Origin: Methylomonas aurea | GTDB lineage: Bacteria; Pseudomonadota; Gammaproteobacteria; Methylococcales; Methylomonadaceae | Length of the DNA: 64,000 nt | NCBI RefSeq assembly: GCF_024505045.1 | Contig: NZ_JANIBM010000005.1 | Span: 1-64,000 of the forward strand | Direction: 5' to 3' | Shown: piece by piece, positions 19,234 through 27,517 of the stretch | How positions within the stretch are numbered: position 1 is the first letter of the stretch | How the letters are laid out: every line of letters begins with the position of its first letter | Notes under the pieces: generated by a model | The model's database searches: none | What the model was told of the DNA's origin: nothing | What the model saw: the letters and a program-made list of their open reading frames with translations, nothing else | Translations under genes and position numbers: made by a program

Positions 19234-19656
19234 CTAAGTTGCGAAATGCTCTTGCCATTGGCGTAGTGCCAACACGGCAAACCACGGTATCAGCAACAAA
19301 CCGCTTCCCAGCAGCCAAGTTTTAATGGTTGCGGCGGCAGGAGCCGGTTCCAGGCGATCTGCATCGGGATTGCTCGGGACGAAGCACAACACGAGCCCGA
19401 TCAGCAACATCAGCGGCGGCGCGAATAAAAAACCCAATAATATTCCCCACGCCGACGAGCCGATGTCGCGGGCGCGCTTAATCATCGCAGTGGCTCCGAA
19501 CAAGCCCAGGCCGGCTGCCAACACCCAATAGCCGCGTTCGATAACTCCTGCAGGGAACTCCCCCAATTTCAGCTCCAATTCGTAGACCATTAGCGCGGTA
19601 TTGATTAGGCAGGGCAGGCCTAGGGCAATGTATCTGGATCGGTCGTAGCGCAGCAT
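19234..19656 (-). CDS. DUF805-like inner-membrane protein
   Basis: This 140-residue protein has four predicted membrane segments and the central motif MIKRARDIGSSAWGILL, which resembles the R-R-x-H-D-x-G motif between helices 2 and 3 of DUF805 proteins. Family members are small inner-membrane proteins of unknown function. It is divergent from the next gene to the right; the 258 bp between them contain no convincing gene. Confidence 0.6.
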   Translation of the reverse strand: MLRYDRSRYIALGLPCLINTALMVYELELKLGEFPAGVIERGYWVLAAGLGLFGATAMIKRARDIGSSAWGILLGFLFAPPLMLLIGLVLCFVPSNPDADRLEPAPAAATIKTWLLGSGLLLIPWFAVLALRQWQEHFAT

Positions 19657-19914
19657 GTTCGATGTTTTTCGGGAATATTCGCCAACAGGCTGCCGATTTT
19701 AACGGAATCCGGTTCCCCGGTCGCGCTGAATGCGATCTCCAGCTCCTTTCTGCCGGTGTTGTAGGTGAAGGCGTGCTGTCTATTCAAAATGACTATCGTC
19801 AATATAAAAACTATCGATTTTATTTATCTGTAGGGCTTGTTCAGAATGATCTCCAAGCCGGAATGCTCAGATTCGAGCAAAACCGGCGATTCCAGTATTA
19901 CCGGGAGAACAATC

Positions 19915-20184
19915 ATGAAAACTACACAAATCATCAAAATAACGACTATCGCAATAGCCTTGTTTTCCGGCGCGGCGTGGGTTCACGGCGACCGAGGAAT
20001 CGGCTCCGGGCATATCAAATCCACGGCCGTGCAGGTCCTTTACGACGATCCGGCCTATAACCGCGGAATACACAGTTACCCTATGTTGGTGCCTTCGGTG
20101 CCGATCGCCGAGGTAGACATGGTCTATGTCGATAAAGCCCATGGTCAGGCCATTTACAGCTATCCGACTAACTCGGATCGGTAG
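19915..20184 (+). CDS. Small secreted protein of unknown function
   Basis: This 89-residue protein starts at an ATG with GGGAG 9 bp upstream. The first 25 residues (MKTTQIIKITTIAIALFSGAA) form a clear Sec signal peptide ending near WVHG. The mature part is short, Tyr-rich and contains the repeated element HSYP / YSYP (RGIHSYPML and QAIYSYPTN). I recognise no family. It is followed by two more small exported proteins of unrelated sequence on the same strand. Confidence 0.6.
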   Translation: MKTTQIIKITTIAIALFSGAAWVHGDRGIGSGHIKSTAVQVLYDDPAYNRGIHSYPMLVPSVPIAEVDMVYVDKAHGQAIYSYPTNSDR

Positions 20185-20353
20185 ATAAGGGGGTTGAGTT
20201 TCGTCTGTTTCGGCGCCAGCGGCAGTGCGTCGGCCGAGCCGGTTTTTGCGAGCGCATGCTTCAACCAAACCCCCTAAAGGAATAAGGATACTTTCCGGAG
20301 AACTGAGCGTACAATCCTGACGCTCTATGTTTATCAAAAACGGGGAGAGCGAC

Positions 20354-20731
20354 ATGAAAAAATATTGGGCAGTGCTTTTATTGGCGATGGCCGGCCAGAG
20401 TTATGCTGATGTGCCGCTGCAATCCGGCGACGAAATTCAGGGTAGTTGGAAACTGGAATACACCAAAAAATCGGCCAACGCTCAGGACACGATCAAACGG
20501 GAAGATACTTGGGCGTTCAACGCCGGCAAGGTCACGATCACCCATATTCCGCGCGACGGCACTTATTACGACCAGGCACCGGTCAATTACGAAGTGGAAA
20601 ACGGCAAGTTGAAAATTTCGCTATTGGGTAGGTCGGACAAATTCGACGTGTTTTCGCTAGTCGAAAAAGACGATAAAACGATGACCTTGAAAGGCAAGTT
20701 TGGGGATATTTACCACTTTAACAAAAAATGA
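20354..20731 (+). CDS. Small periplasmic protein, lipocalin-like pattern
   Basis: This 125-residue protein begins MKKYWAVLLLAMAGQSYA, a signal peptide cleaved after SYA, with GGGGAGAG upstream of the ATG. The mature part alternates polar and hydrophobic residues in short strands (GSWKLEYTKK, DTWAFNAGKVTITH, NYEVENGKLKISL, KTMTLKGKFGDIYHF). This resembles small lipocalin-like 'DUF' proteins that test whether a sample shows W-x-L-E. Function unknown. Confidence 0.65.
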   Translation: MKKYWAVLLLAMAGQSYADVPLQSGDEIQGSWKLEYTKKSANAQDTIKREDTWAFNAGKVTITHIPRDGTYYDQAPVNYEVENGKLKISLLGRSDKFDVFSLVEKDDKTMTLKGKFGDIYHFNKK

Positions 20732-20778
20732 TTCTTGAGCTGCCGTGGGGGGCTTGCTAGCGAAGTGCTGCTCCAAGT

Positions 20779-20874
20779 CGGACCGGTTTTGTAAACCCGT
20801 CCGTAACGTTTTGTGTCTTGTATCGTCGGTCGAAATATGAAACGTAAGCGACGGGGTGCAAACCCCGGCGCGCA
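20779..20874 (+). other. Structured leader upstream of the lipoprotein gene
   Basis: Two stable hairpins can form before the ribosome site of the gene at 20892: CGGAC-C-GGTTT / AAACC-C-GTCCG, and CGGGGT-GCAA-ACCCCG immediately upstream of AGGAGG. The first could end transcription of the preceding gene. I do not recognise a known riboswitch class. Confidence 0.3.
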
Positions 20875-20891
20875 AAGGAGGTAGTTTGAAA

Positions 20892-21401
20892 ATGTGCCGC
20901 AATGCCCGTTGGACATTACGACTTATTATCTTAACCCTAGCTTTTCCTACGTTTGGGGGGCTCCTCTCCGGATGCCTCACTTGCTTTGGAGCGTGCGACG
21001 CTCTTCCAAACGCTACAAAAATGGTTGCGTATAGTGGGGGGGATGGGGCGATATATTTCAACATTCCTGCTGGCATTAACTATAGGCGTGCCGAGCTAGT
21101 AGGTATCACTATCCATAGGGTAGATGTAGGGCATGCAATTCCTTACTGGGGTGTTTCGAAGCGAGGCTACACGGATCAAGGTAAACCAGCGAGTGAGGGG
21201 CAGGATCTGCCATGGCCGTTGCGCTACGGGCAAACCGGGCCGTTAACAGAAATCAATTCTCAGCCTAAAGCGATTGAGAACGGCACGTACCGGATAGAAG
21301 GAGTGGTATGGTTATATAGCGAAAAAGGGAAAGAATTTTTCGATTTATTTGGTCACTTTCGTTATGAAAATGGCGTTGTGCATGATTATTCTATTGACTG
21401 A
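20892..21401 (+). CDS. Putative lipoprotein of unknown function
   Basis: This 169-residue protein starts at an ATG preceded by AGGAGG. Its signal sequence ends in the lipobox GLLSGC, so it should be lipid-anchored. A second CFGAC follows closely. The mature region has Tyr/Gly-rich segments and no recognised domain. Codon use and base composition look more AT-rich than the flanking housekeeping genes, which hints at transfer. It is followed by a palindromic repeat and a toxin-antitoxin pair. Confidence 0.6.
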   Translation: MCRNARWTLRLIILTLAFPTFGGLLSGCLTCFGACDALPNATKMVAYSGGDGAIYFNIPAGINYRRAELVGITIHRVDVGHAIPYWGVSKRGYTDQGKPASEGQDLPWPLRYGQTGPLTEINSQPKAIENGTYRIEGVVWLYSEKGKEFFDLFGHFRYENGVVHDYSID

Positions 21402-21405
21402 GCCC

Positions 21406-21446
21406 GCGTAGGTTCGATTAACGCAGTGTAATCGGACGCATGAGGG
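21406..21446. repeat. REP-like palindromic repeat
   Basis: GGTTCGATTA and TAATCGGAC form an imperfect stem around 21412-21436, extended outward by GCGT/ACGC and GCCC/GGGC. This kind of GTAGGTTCGATTA...TAATCGGACGC unit recurs between genes in many gammaproteobacteria (from memory). A second imperfect palindrome (GATTACGCGATCGCTAATC) follows at about 21460-21478. Confidence 0.5.
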
Positions 21447-21521
21447 CCTTTCTTTCTCTGATTACGCGATCGCTAATCCGGAACTACGGTTTTTTGACGC
21501 ATCGGTCTCAAATCAATCCAA

Positions 21522-21812
21522 TCAAGTGATCCCGGCATGCAGTTTTATACCCAACGCTCTGGTTACCTTCAGTATCGTTGTAAATTCCGGGTTGCCGTCG
21601 GCGGACAAGGCACGATACAAGCCTTCGCGAGAAATCCCTGTATCCTTGGCAAGCTGACTCATGCCCCGCGCACGGGCAATGTCGCCCAAGGCGGCACGGA
21701 TCAAACTGCCATCGCCAGGGTCTTCTTCGATACAAGCGTCGAAATATAGAGCCATGTCTTCATCGGTTTTTAGGTAGTCGCTTGTATCATAACGGGAAAA
21801 TTCTTCTGTCAT
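21522..21812 (-). CDS. HigA-like antitoxin (addiction module antidote, HTH)
   Basis: This 96-residue protein carries a Cro/C1-type helix-turn-helix in its C-terminal half (MSQLAKDTGISREGLYRALS, then EFTTILKVTRALGIKL). The family neutralises the RelE/HigB-like partner and represses the operon. Its start overlaps the stop of the toxin gene by 4 bp (ATGA), the toxin-first order typical of higBA. Confidence 0.9.
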   Translation of the reverse strand: MTEEFSRYDTSDYLKTDEDMALYFDACIEEDPGDGSLIRAALGDIARARGMSQLAKDTGISREGLYRALSADGNPEFTTILKVTRALGIKLHAGIT

Positions 21813-22111
21813 GGTGGAGTGCTCCAGTGTTTGGCAATGGTGATAGCTCGCTCTATGTCGGCTTGTTGAGTGCTCTTGTCTCCACCTGCCAGCAATAGGA
21901 TTAGCATAGGGCCGAGACGCGTGTAATACACCCGATAACCGGGACCGTAATCGATGCGCAATTCGCTGAGTCCTTCCCTGAGGGGTTTGCAGTCACCGAA
22001 GTTGGCGAGTGAAACTCTGCGAATTCTGGCTTGGATGCGAGCTCTTGCCCGAGGGTCTTTCAGCGCCGATAGCCAGTTTTTGAAAGTTTCGCTTTGAATG
22101 ATTTCGAGCAT
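21809..22111 (-). CDS. RelE/HigB-like toxin
   Basis: This 100-residue protein matches the phage-derived Gp49-like/HigB family: FKNWLSALKDPRARARIQARI at the N-terminus, LSELRIDYGPGYRVYYTR in the middle, and the C-terminal LLLAGGDKSTQQADIERA segment. Such toxins are ribosome-dependent mRNA endonucleases. It is the first gene of the two-gene module; the 56 bp separating it from mfd must hold its promoter. Confidence 0.9.
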   Translation of the reverse strand: MLEIIQSETFKNWLSALKDPRARARIQARIRRVSLANFGDCKPLREGLSELRIDYGPGYRVYYTRLGPMLILLLAGGDKSTQQADIERAITIAKHWSTPP

Positions 22112-22167
22112 GGCCCGAATTTAGGTGATAGCTTTGTGCCTGTCAATCATAGGTTACAGTTTCTTCG

Positions 22168-25100
22168 TTATTTTGTCCCCAACCTCGCCAACAACTTCTC
22201 CAAAAACGCCACCTTATCCTCCATATCCTTAAAGGTCTGGGTAAAGCGCAATTTATCCGCGCCGTCGAACTTATAAACCTGCGACTGGCTTTGGACCATC
22301 AAGATCAACTCGCCGGTATCGATTTGCGGCGCGGCGGTAAACACGATGCGGCCGCCGGTGGCGTGGGCTTCGATTTTTTTGATGCCCAAGTGAGCGGCTT
22401 GTTGCTTCAGTTCTGTGACCGCGAACAAGGCTTTGACCTGATCCGGCAATAGGCCGAAGCGGTCGATCATTTCGATTTTTAACTTGCGCAAATCGTCTTC
22501 GGTTTCCGTGCTGGCGATGCGTTTGTACAAAACAAGGCGGGCGTGGATGTCCGGCAAATAGTCTTCCGGAATCAAGGCTGCTACTTGCAGATCGACTTCC
22601 GGGCCATAGTCCAAAGGCGCGTCCAGCTCCGGCTGCTTGCCCGATTTCAAGGCTTTGACCGCGCGTTCCAGCAACTCGGTGTACAGGGTAAAGCCGATTT
22701 CCTGAATCTGGCCGCTTTGTTCGTCGCCCAGCAACTCGCCGGCGCCGCGGATTTCCATGTCGTGCGAGGACAGCATGAAGCCGGCGCCCAGTTCGCCGGA
22801 GGTTTCGAATGCTTCCAGGCGCTTGATCGCGTCCTTGGTCATTAGCGTTTTCGGCGGCACGATGCAGTAGCAATAGGCGCGGTGGTGGGACCGCCCGACC
22901 CGGCCGCGCAGCTGGTGCAATTGGGCCAGACCCAGCTTGTCGGCGCGGTTGATGACGATGGTATTCGCGCTGGGAATGTCGATGCCGCTTTCGATAATGG
23001 TGCTGGCGATCAACAGGTTGAAACGCTGGTGGTAAAAATCCAGCATGATCTGCTCCAACTCGCGTTCGGCCATCTGGCCGTGGGCGATTTGAATCCGCGC
23101 TTCCGGCACCAGTTCGGCCAGTTCGCGCATCATTTTTTCCATGGTCTTGACGTCGTTGTGCAGGAAAAATACCTGGCCGCCGCGTTTGATTTCGCGTTGG
23201 CAGGCTTCCTGAACTTGCGAATCGATCCATTCGCTGACGAAGGTCTTGATGGCATGGCGGTTCGGCGGCGGCGTGGCGATAATGGAAATATCGCGCAAAC
23301 CGGCCATGGCCATGTTCAGCGTTCTCGGGATTGGCGTCGCGGTCAGCGTCAGCAAGTCCAATTCGCTACGCAGCTTCTTGAAATGCTCTTTTTGCGTCAC
23401 GCCGAAACGGTGCTCCTCGTCGATGATGACCAGTCCCAAGGCCTTGTATTGCATATCCTTGGACAGCAATTTGTGGGTGCCGATGACGATGTCGACCTTG
23501 CCGTCGGCCAGATCGTCGGCAATCGCGGTTTGCTGTTTGGCGGTGACGAAACGCGAGGTGACTTCGATCCGCACCGGCCAGTCGGCGAAGCGGTCGCGGA
23601 AGTTTTGGTAATGCTGCTGTGCCAAAAGGGTGGTCGGCACCAGCACCGCGACCTGTTTGCCGCTTTGCACCGCCACGAAGGCGGCGCGCATCGCCACTTC
23701 AGTCTTGCCGAAGCCGACGTCGCCGCAGACCACGCGGTCCATCGGTTGCGGTGCGGCCATGTCCTGCAAAATCGCTTCGATGGCGCTGAGCTGATCGGGA
23801 GTTTCCTCAAACGGGAAGCCGGCGGCGAAGGCGTTGTAGTCGCTGTTGTCGACGCTAAAGGCAAAACCGCCGCGCGCGGCGCGTTTGGCGTGGATGTCCA
23901 GCAATTCGGCCGCGACGTCGCGGGCCCGCTCCATGGCTTTTTGCTTGGCCTTGCTCCATTGCTCGGTGCCGAGTTTGTGCAAGGGGGCGTTTTCGGCGCT
24001 GACGCCGCTGTAGCGGCCGATCAGATGCAGCGACGCGACCGGCACGTAAATCTTGTCGCCGCCGGCGTATTCCAGCATCAGAAACTCGGCTTCGATGCCG
24101 CCGACCGTCAAGGTCTGCAGACCCAGGTAGCGGCCGACGCCGTGTTCCTGATGCACGACCGGCGAACCTATGGTCAATTCGTCGAGGTTGTTGAAGATGT
24201 TTTCCAGCGCTCGCGCCGCCGACTTAGCTCGGCGCCGGCGTTGCTGGACTTTTTCGCCGCTGAGCTGGCTCTCGGTGATGATGGCCAGTTTGGGTTCTTC
24301 GAGCAACAGCCCGTGATCCATCGGCGCGACGACGATGCACGGCGATTGTTCGCTCTGCAGAAACTCCGGCCAGCTCTGGACTTGCTTGGCGGCCAGTTTG
24401 ACGCTTTTCAGTTTCTCGATCAGGCCCTCGCGGTGGCCGGCGGTCTCGGCGACGAACAGGATTTTGCCGGCAAAGCCTTCGATGAACTGGCGCAGGCGCT
24501 GCGCCGGTTCTTTCAAGCGGCTATCGATGGCGACATCGGGCAACGTTTGGCAATGCAGCGATTCGCCTTGTTCGCCTTGGTGGTCCAGCACGATGCGGCT
24601 GAAACCTTGGGTTTTGCCAACCAATTCGTCGGCGGCTAAAAACAGGCGCTGCGGCGGCAGTAGCGGCCTGTCGACATCGTATTTGCGTTGCTGGTAACGC
24701 TCTTCGGCCTCGGCGTAAAACTGGCCGGCACCGGTTTCGAACTCGGCCGGCAACACGAATAGCGCGGTCTTCGGTAGATAATCGAATAACGACTCGGTGC
24801 GTTCGACGAACAGCGGCAAGTAATATTCGATGCCGGCCGGGGCGATTTGCTTGGAAACGTCGACGTACAAATTGTTTTTCGGCGAGGCGTCTGGAAATTG
24901 CTCGCGAAAGGCCTGGCGAAAGCGTTTGATCGCGTCGTCGGTAAATGGAAATTCGCGGGCCGGGAACAATTCGACCTTTTGCATCTTGTCCTGCGACATC
25001 TGCGTGTCGGCGTCGAAGCTGCGGATCGATTCGACGTCGTCGTCGAATAGTTCGATCCTATATGGCTGCTTGGAACCCATCGGAAACAGGTCCAGAATCG

Positions 25101-25611
25101 AGCCGCGCACGGCAAATTCGCCATGCTGGTAAACCTGTGATACGCATTGGTAGCCGACCGCTTCTAATTTGGCCCGAGTCAGTTCCAGATTCAAGGTACC
25201 GCCAACCTCGATCGAAAAGCTGTGCGCCAAAATATGATCGCGCGGTGCCAGCCGGTGCATCAAGGTCGAGATCGGCACGATCAGCGCGCCGCGCTTGGTT
25301 TCCGGGAGCAGGGCCAGCGTGCGCAAGCGTTCGGAAATGATTTCCGGCAACGGCGAGAATACGTCGTAGGGTAGGGTTTCCCAGTCCGGAAATTGCAGTA
25401 TCGGATAGGCGTTGTCCAGAAAGAACGCCAGTTCGTGCTCCAGGCGCAACGCAGTTTGCGTGTCCGGCGTGACGATGACGGCAAGGCGTTTTTCGGCGGC
25501 GATCGCGGTGGCTAGCGCCAACGCATCGCCGCAGCCGGCTAAGCCGCGCCAGATATGGGTCTGTGCGTTTTGTTCGGGTAATTCGGGGAGGCGTAGCGGT
25601 GATGCGGTCAT
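22168..25611 (-). CDS. mfd: Transcription-repair coupling factor Mfd
   Basis: This 1147-residue SF2 translocase removes stalled RNA polymerase and recruits UvrA. Domains in order are a UvrB-like N-terminal half, the RNA polymerase-interacting CarD-like domain (GSPVVHQEHGVGRYLGL, about residues 480-540), translocase domains with Walker A GDVGFGKTEVAMR and DEEH box IIDEEHRFGV, a TRG-type motif, and the C-terminal TRCF autoinhibitory domain. Length is the same as E. coli Mfd (1148). It is followed on the same strand by the toxin-antitoxin module and preceded by a PilZ gene 110 bp away. Confidence 0.97.
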   Translation of the reverse strand: MTASPLRLPELPEQNAQTHIWRGLAGCGDALALATAIAAEKRLAVIVTPDTQTALRLEHELAFFLDNAYPILQFPDWETLPYDVFSPLPEIISERLRTLALLPETKRGALIVPISTLMHRLAPRDHILAHSFSIEVGGTLNLELTRAKLEAVGYQCVSQVYQHGEFAVRGSILDLFPMGSKQPYRIELFDDDVESIRSFDADTQMSQDKMQKVELFPAREFPFTDDAIKRFRQAFREQFPDASPKNNLYVDVSKQIAPAGIEYYLPLFVERTESLFDYLPKTALFVLPAEFETGAGQFYAEAEERYQQRKYDVDRPLLPPQRLFLAADELVGKTQGFSRIVLDHQGEQGESLHCQTLPDVAIDSRLKEPAQRLRQFIEGFAGKILFVAETAGHREGLIEKLKSVKLAAKQVQSWPEFLQSEQSPCIVVAPMDHGLLLEEPKLAIITESQLSGEKVQQRRRRAKSAARALENIFNNLDELTIGSPVVHQEHGVGRYLGLQTLTVGGIEAEFLMLEYAGGDKIYVPVASLHLIGRYSGVSAENAPLHKLGTEQWSKAKQKAMERARDVAAELLDIHAKRAARGGFAFSVDNSDYNAFAAGFPFEETPDQLSAIEAILQDMAAPQPMDRVVCGDVGFGKTEVAMRAAFVAVQSGKQVAVLVPTTLLAQQHYQNFRDRFADWPVRIEVTSRFVTAKQQTAIADDLADGKVDIVIGTHKLLSKDMQYKALGLVIIDEEHRFGVTQKEHFKKLRSELDLLTLTATPIPRTLNMAMAGLRDISIIATPPPNRHAIKTFVSEWIDSQVQEACQREIKRGGQVFFLHNDVKTMEKMMRELAELVPEARIQIAHGQMAERELEQIMLDFYHQRFNLLIASTIIESGIDIPSANTIVINRADKLGLAQLHQLRGRVGRSHHRAYCYCIVPPKTLMTKDAIKRLEAFETSGELGAGFMLSSHDMEIRGAGELLGDEQSGQIQEIGFTLYTELLERAVKALKSGKQPELDAPLDYGPEVDLQVAALIPEDYLPDIHARLVLYKRIASTETEDDLRKLKIEMIDRFGLLPDQVKALFAVTELKQQAAHLGIKKIEAHATGGRIVFTAAPQIDTGELILMVQSQSQVYKFDGADKLRFTQTFKDMEDKVAFLEKLLARLGTK

Positions 25612-25721
25612 GGCAACTAGACTGGAAATGGCGGTAACAACTGAGAACGATGGCTAACTGGCAAGCGGAGTGGCCGGGCGCGGCCCGCCGGGCTGAAATC
25701 GCTCGGCGCCGGTTTTGGCGG

Positions 25722-26483
25722 TCAAGCCAAATTTTTCTGTTGGATTTCGATATCCTGCATATAGCGCTGAATGTTGGTTTCGAATGCCGGCGGAATATCG
25801 GTAAACCGGCAGCCGACCCGCAGCTGCGTGGCGGTCATGGTCGCTCTTACCTTGGTGATTTCCTTGATCTCGAAACTGATTTTGGCTTGGCCGCCGTCGT
25901 GCAGATAAATCATGCAGCCTTCGTGTTTATCTTCCGGATTCAGGAATTTGTCGAATTGCGGATCGGGATTCAGAAAGGCAAAGCCGGAAATGCTGAGGTC
26001 GACCAGTCTGAAAACGCCTTTCAATGTCGTGGGCTCCGCAGTTTCCTCAGTGTTGGGGTCGACCGGCGGCGTAAATTCGATTTGGCACACGCTGTTGATA
26101 TGCGACAAAGGCACTCGAATCCGGTAGAACTGGCGGCGTTGCATCCAGAAAATCGCATCCGGTATCGGCATTGCGAACACCGGATGGCCGTCGCTTTGCG
26201 ATTTCTTGATCGATTTGCCGCGGAACGAGACTTTGATGCCTTCGAATTCGGTGCGGAACAGGACTTTGGGCGAATTCAGCAACTGTTTGTTCAACAACTC
26301 GGTGGGCGCGACGTCGAGCGTCAACAAGTTGGCTTTCTGGTCGAGATCGATAATCGTGGTTAAAAACGATTGGTTGTGTTCGCCGAAGTGCGCGGAAATA
26401 ATGCACTTTTTCTTTACCAGATCGGTCAGGTGGCCAAAAACCAATTTGGAGTTTCTAACAAGATAGTCGGATTCTTTTTCCAT
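25722..26483 (-). CDS. PilZ-domain flagellar brake protein (YcgR-like)
   Basis: This 253-residue protein has an N-terminal YcgR-type beta domain (to about residue 120) followed by a PilZ domain with the c-di-GMP binding pattern RRQFYRIRVPL (R-x3-R) and LVDLSISGFAFL (D/N-x-S-x-x-G). YcgR proteins slow the flagellar motor when c-di-GMP is high. Arrangement and length fit. It is divergent from gdx across 79 bp. Confidence 0.88.
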   Translation of the reverse strand: MEKESDYLVRNSKLVFGHLTDLVKKKCIISAHFGEHNQSFLTTIIDLDQKANLLTLDVAPTELLNKQLLNSPKVLFRTEFEGIKVSFRGKSIKKSQSDGHPVFAMPIPDAIFWMQRRQFYRIRVPLSHINSVCQIEFTPPVDPNTEETAEPTTLKGVFRLVDLSISGFAFLNPDPQFDKFLNPEDKHEGCMIYLHDGGQAKISFEIKEITKVRATMTATQLRVGCRFTDIPPAFETNIQRYMQDIEIQQKNLA

Positions 26484-26562
26484 TAAAGTTGCTAAATATT
26501 GCGGTTTGCGGAAAACGCTATTGTAAAATAAGCGCGATTATAGTCCAAAGGCAGGAGTTTTG

Positions 26563-26883
26563 ATGGGTTGGTTGCTATTGTTGGCCGCGGGTTGTTCGGA
26601 AATCGTGTTCGCGGTAAGTCTGAAGTTCAACGACGGCTTTACCAAACTGTGGCCGAGCGTAGTGACCGGGATCTCCGGGATCGGCAGTTTTTATTTGTTG
26701 ATGTTGGCTATTCGCACGTTGCCGTTGGGAACCGCCTACGCGGTGTGGACCGGTATGGGCGCGGTCGGGGTGGCGGTGATCGGCGTGTTCTGGTTCAAGG
26801 AATCGGCCGACTGGATTCGGATGGCGTCGATTCTGTTTATCGTGATCGGCATCGTCGGCCTGAAACTGACCCACGCCGATTGA
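26563..26883 (+). CDS. gdx: SMR family guanidinium exporter (Gdx/SugE)
   Basis: This 106-residue protein has four membrane helices, with the essential Glu in GCSEIVFAVSLK near residue 12 and the Gdx-type signature GTAYAVWTGMGAVG in the third helix. These features separate Gdx from the EmrE drug exporters. The product exchanges protons for guanidinium. The ATG has CAGGAG 8 bp upstream. No guanidine riboswitch is visible in the short 79 bp leader. The stop overlaps the tusB start by one base (TGATG). Confidence 0.92.
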   Translation: MGWLLLLAAGCSEIVFAVSLKFNDGFTKLWPSVVTGISGIGSFYLLMLAIRTLPLGTAYAVWTGMGAVGVAVIGVFWFKESADWIRMASILFIVIGIVGLKLTHAD

Positions 26884-27176
26884 TGTTGCATTTGTTGTCG
26901 CAATCGCCGCTGCAGGCTGAGGTGTTCGAGAGAATGGCGCCCGGGGACGAGATCGTGCTGCTGGATGCCGCCGTCTGTAGCGCGCTGCGCGGCCACCGTG
27001 ATAACAGGTTGTTGCTGCGGGCAATGGAGCAATCCTGCAAGTTGTATGCGATGCGGGACATGGTCGCGGCTCACGGTTTGGCGGCGGATCGCTTGTTGCC
27101 TGGAATTGAAGCGATAGATTACGCCGGGTTGGTCGAGTTAACCGTCAAACATCCTGCGATTCATTCCTGGTGTTGA
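26883..27176 (+). CDS. tusB: TusB/DsrH-family sulfur relay protein
   Basis: This 97-residue protein matches TusB/DsrH along its length: MLHLLSQSP start, GDEIVLLDAAV, and the C-terminal IDYAGLVELTVKHPAIHSW, very like E. coli TusB. In the usual TusBCD complex, sulfur passes from TusA through TusD to TusE for 2-thiouridine formation in tRNA. Here tusC and tusD are not beside it; the upstream neighbour is gdx and the downstream one tusE. Confidence 0.88.
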   Translation: MLHLLSQSPLQAEVFERMAPGDEIVLLDAAVCSALRGHRDNRLLLRAMEQSCKLYAMRDMVAAHGLAADRLLPGIEAIDYAGLVELTVKHPAIHSWC

Positions 27177-27499
27177 TCCACGACGGCGCGGTTTTGGAAA
27201 CCACGGAAGACGGTTTCTTGCGCGACGCAGGCCAATGGAGCCCAAGCGTGGCCGAGGCCTTGGCGCTGGCCGAGGCCTTGAAACTGGAGGATGCGCATTG
27301 GGAAATCCTATATTTCATCCGCGACTACTATGCCCGCTTTAAACATCTGCCCAATGCCAGGATGTTTGTCGCCGCAGTCCGCAAACAATTCGGCGAAGAC
27401 AAGGGCAACAGCCGTTATCTGCAAAAACTATTTCCCAAAGGGCCGCTGAAATACGCCTGCAAAATCGCCGGCTTGCCTAAGCCGCCGACCTGTTTATAA
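27170..27499 (+). CDS. tusE: TusE/DsrC-family sulfur carrier
   Basis: This 109-residue protein has the family pattern HWEILYFIRDYYARFKHLPN and the C-terminal arm YACKIAGLPKPPTCL. Two cysteines, at 97 and 108, are spaced 11 apart. The penultimate one is the sulfur acceptor of all family members. The other is the second cysteine of true DsrC, which E. coli TusE lacks. The start is GTG at 27170 (or TTG one codon later) and overlaps the end of tusB by 7 bp. Roles are tRNA 2-thiolation or DsrC-like sulfur transfer. Confidence 0.88.
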   Translation: MLIHDGAVLETTEDGFLRDAGQWSPSVAEALALAEALKLEDAHWEILYFIRDYYARFKHLPNARMFVAAVRKQFGEDKGNSRYLQKLFPKGPLKYACKIAGLPKPPTCL

Positions 27500-27517
27500 C
27501 GTTTTCGAGAGATATTG

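Noticed and set aside
22882-24639. A 585-codon plus-strand frame inside mfd
   Set aside because: Mfd motifs read through on the minus strand; the antisense frame has no recognisable domain or ribosome site.
26484-26562. Guanidine riboswitch before gdx
   Set aside because: The 79 bp leader lacks the paired ACGR-loop hairpins of guanidine-II and is too short for guanidine-I.
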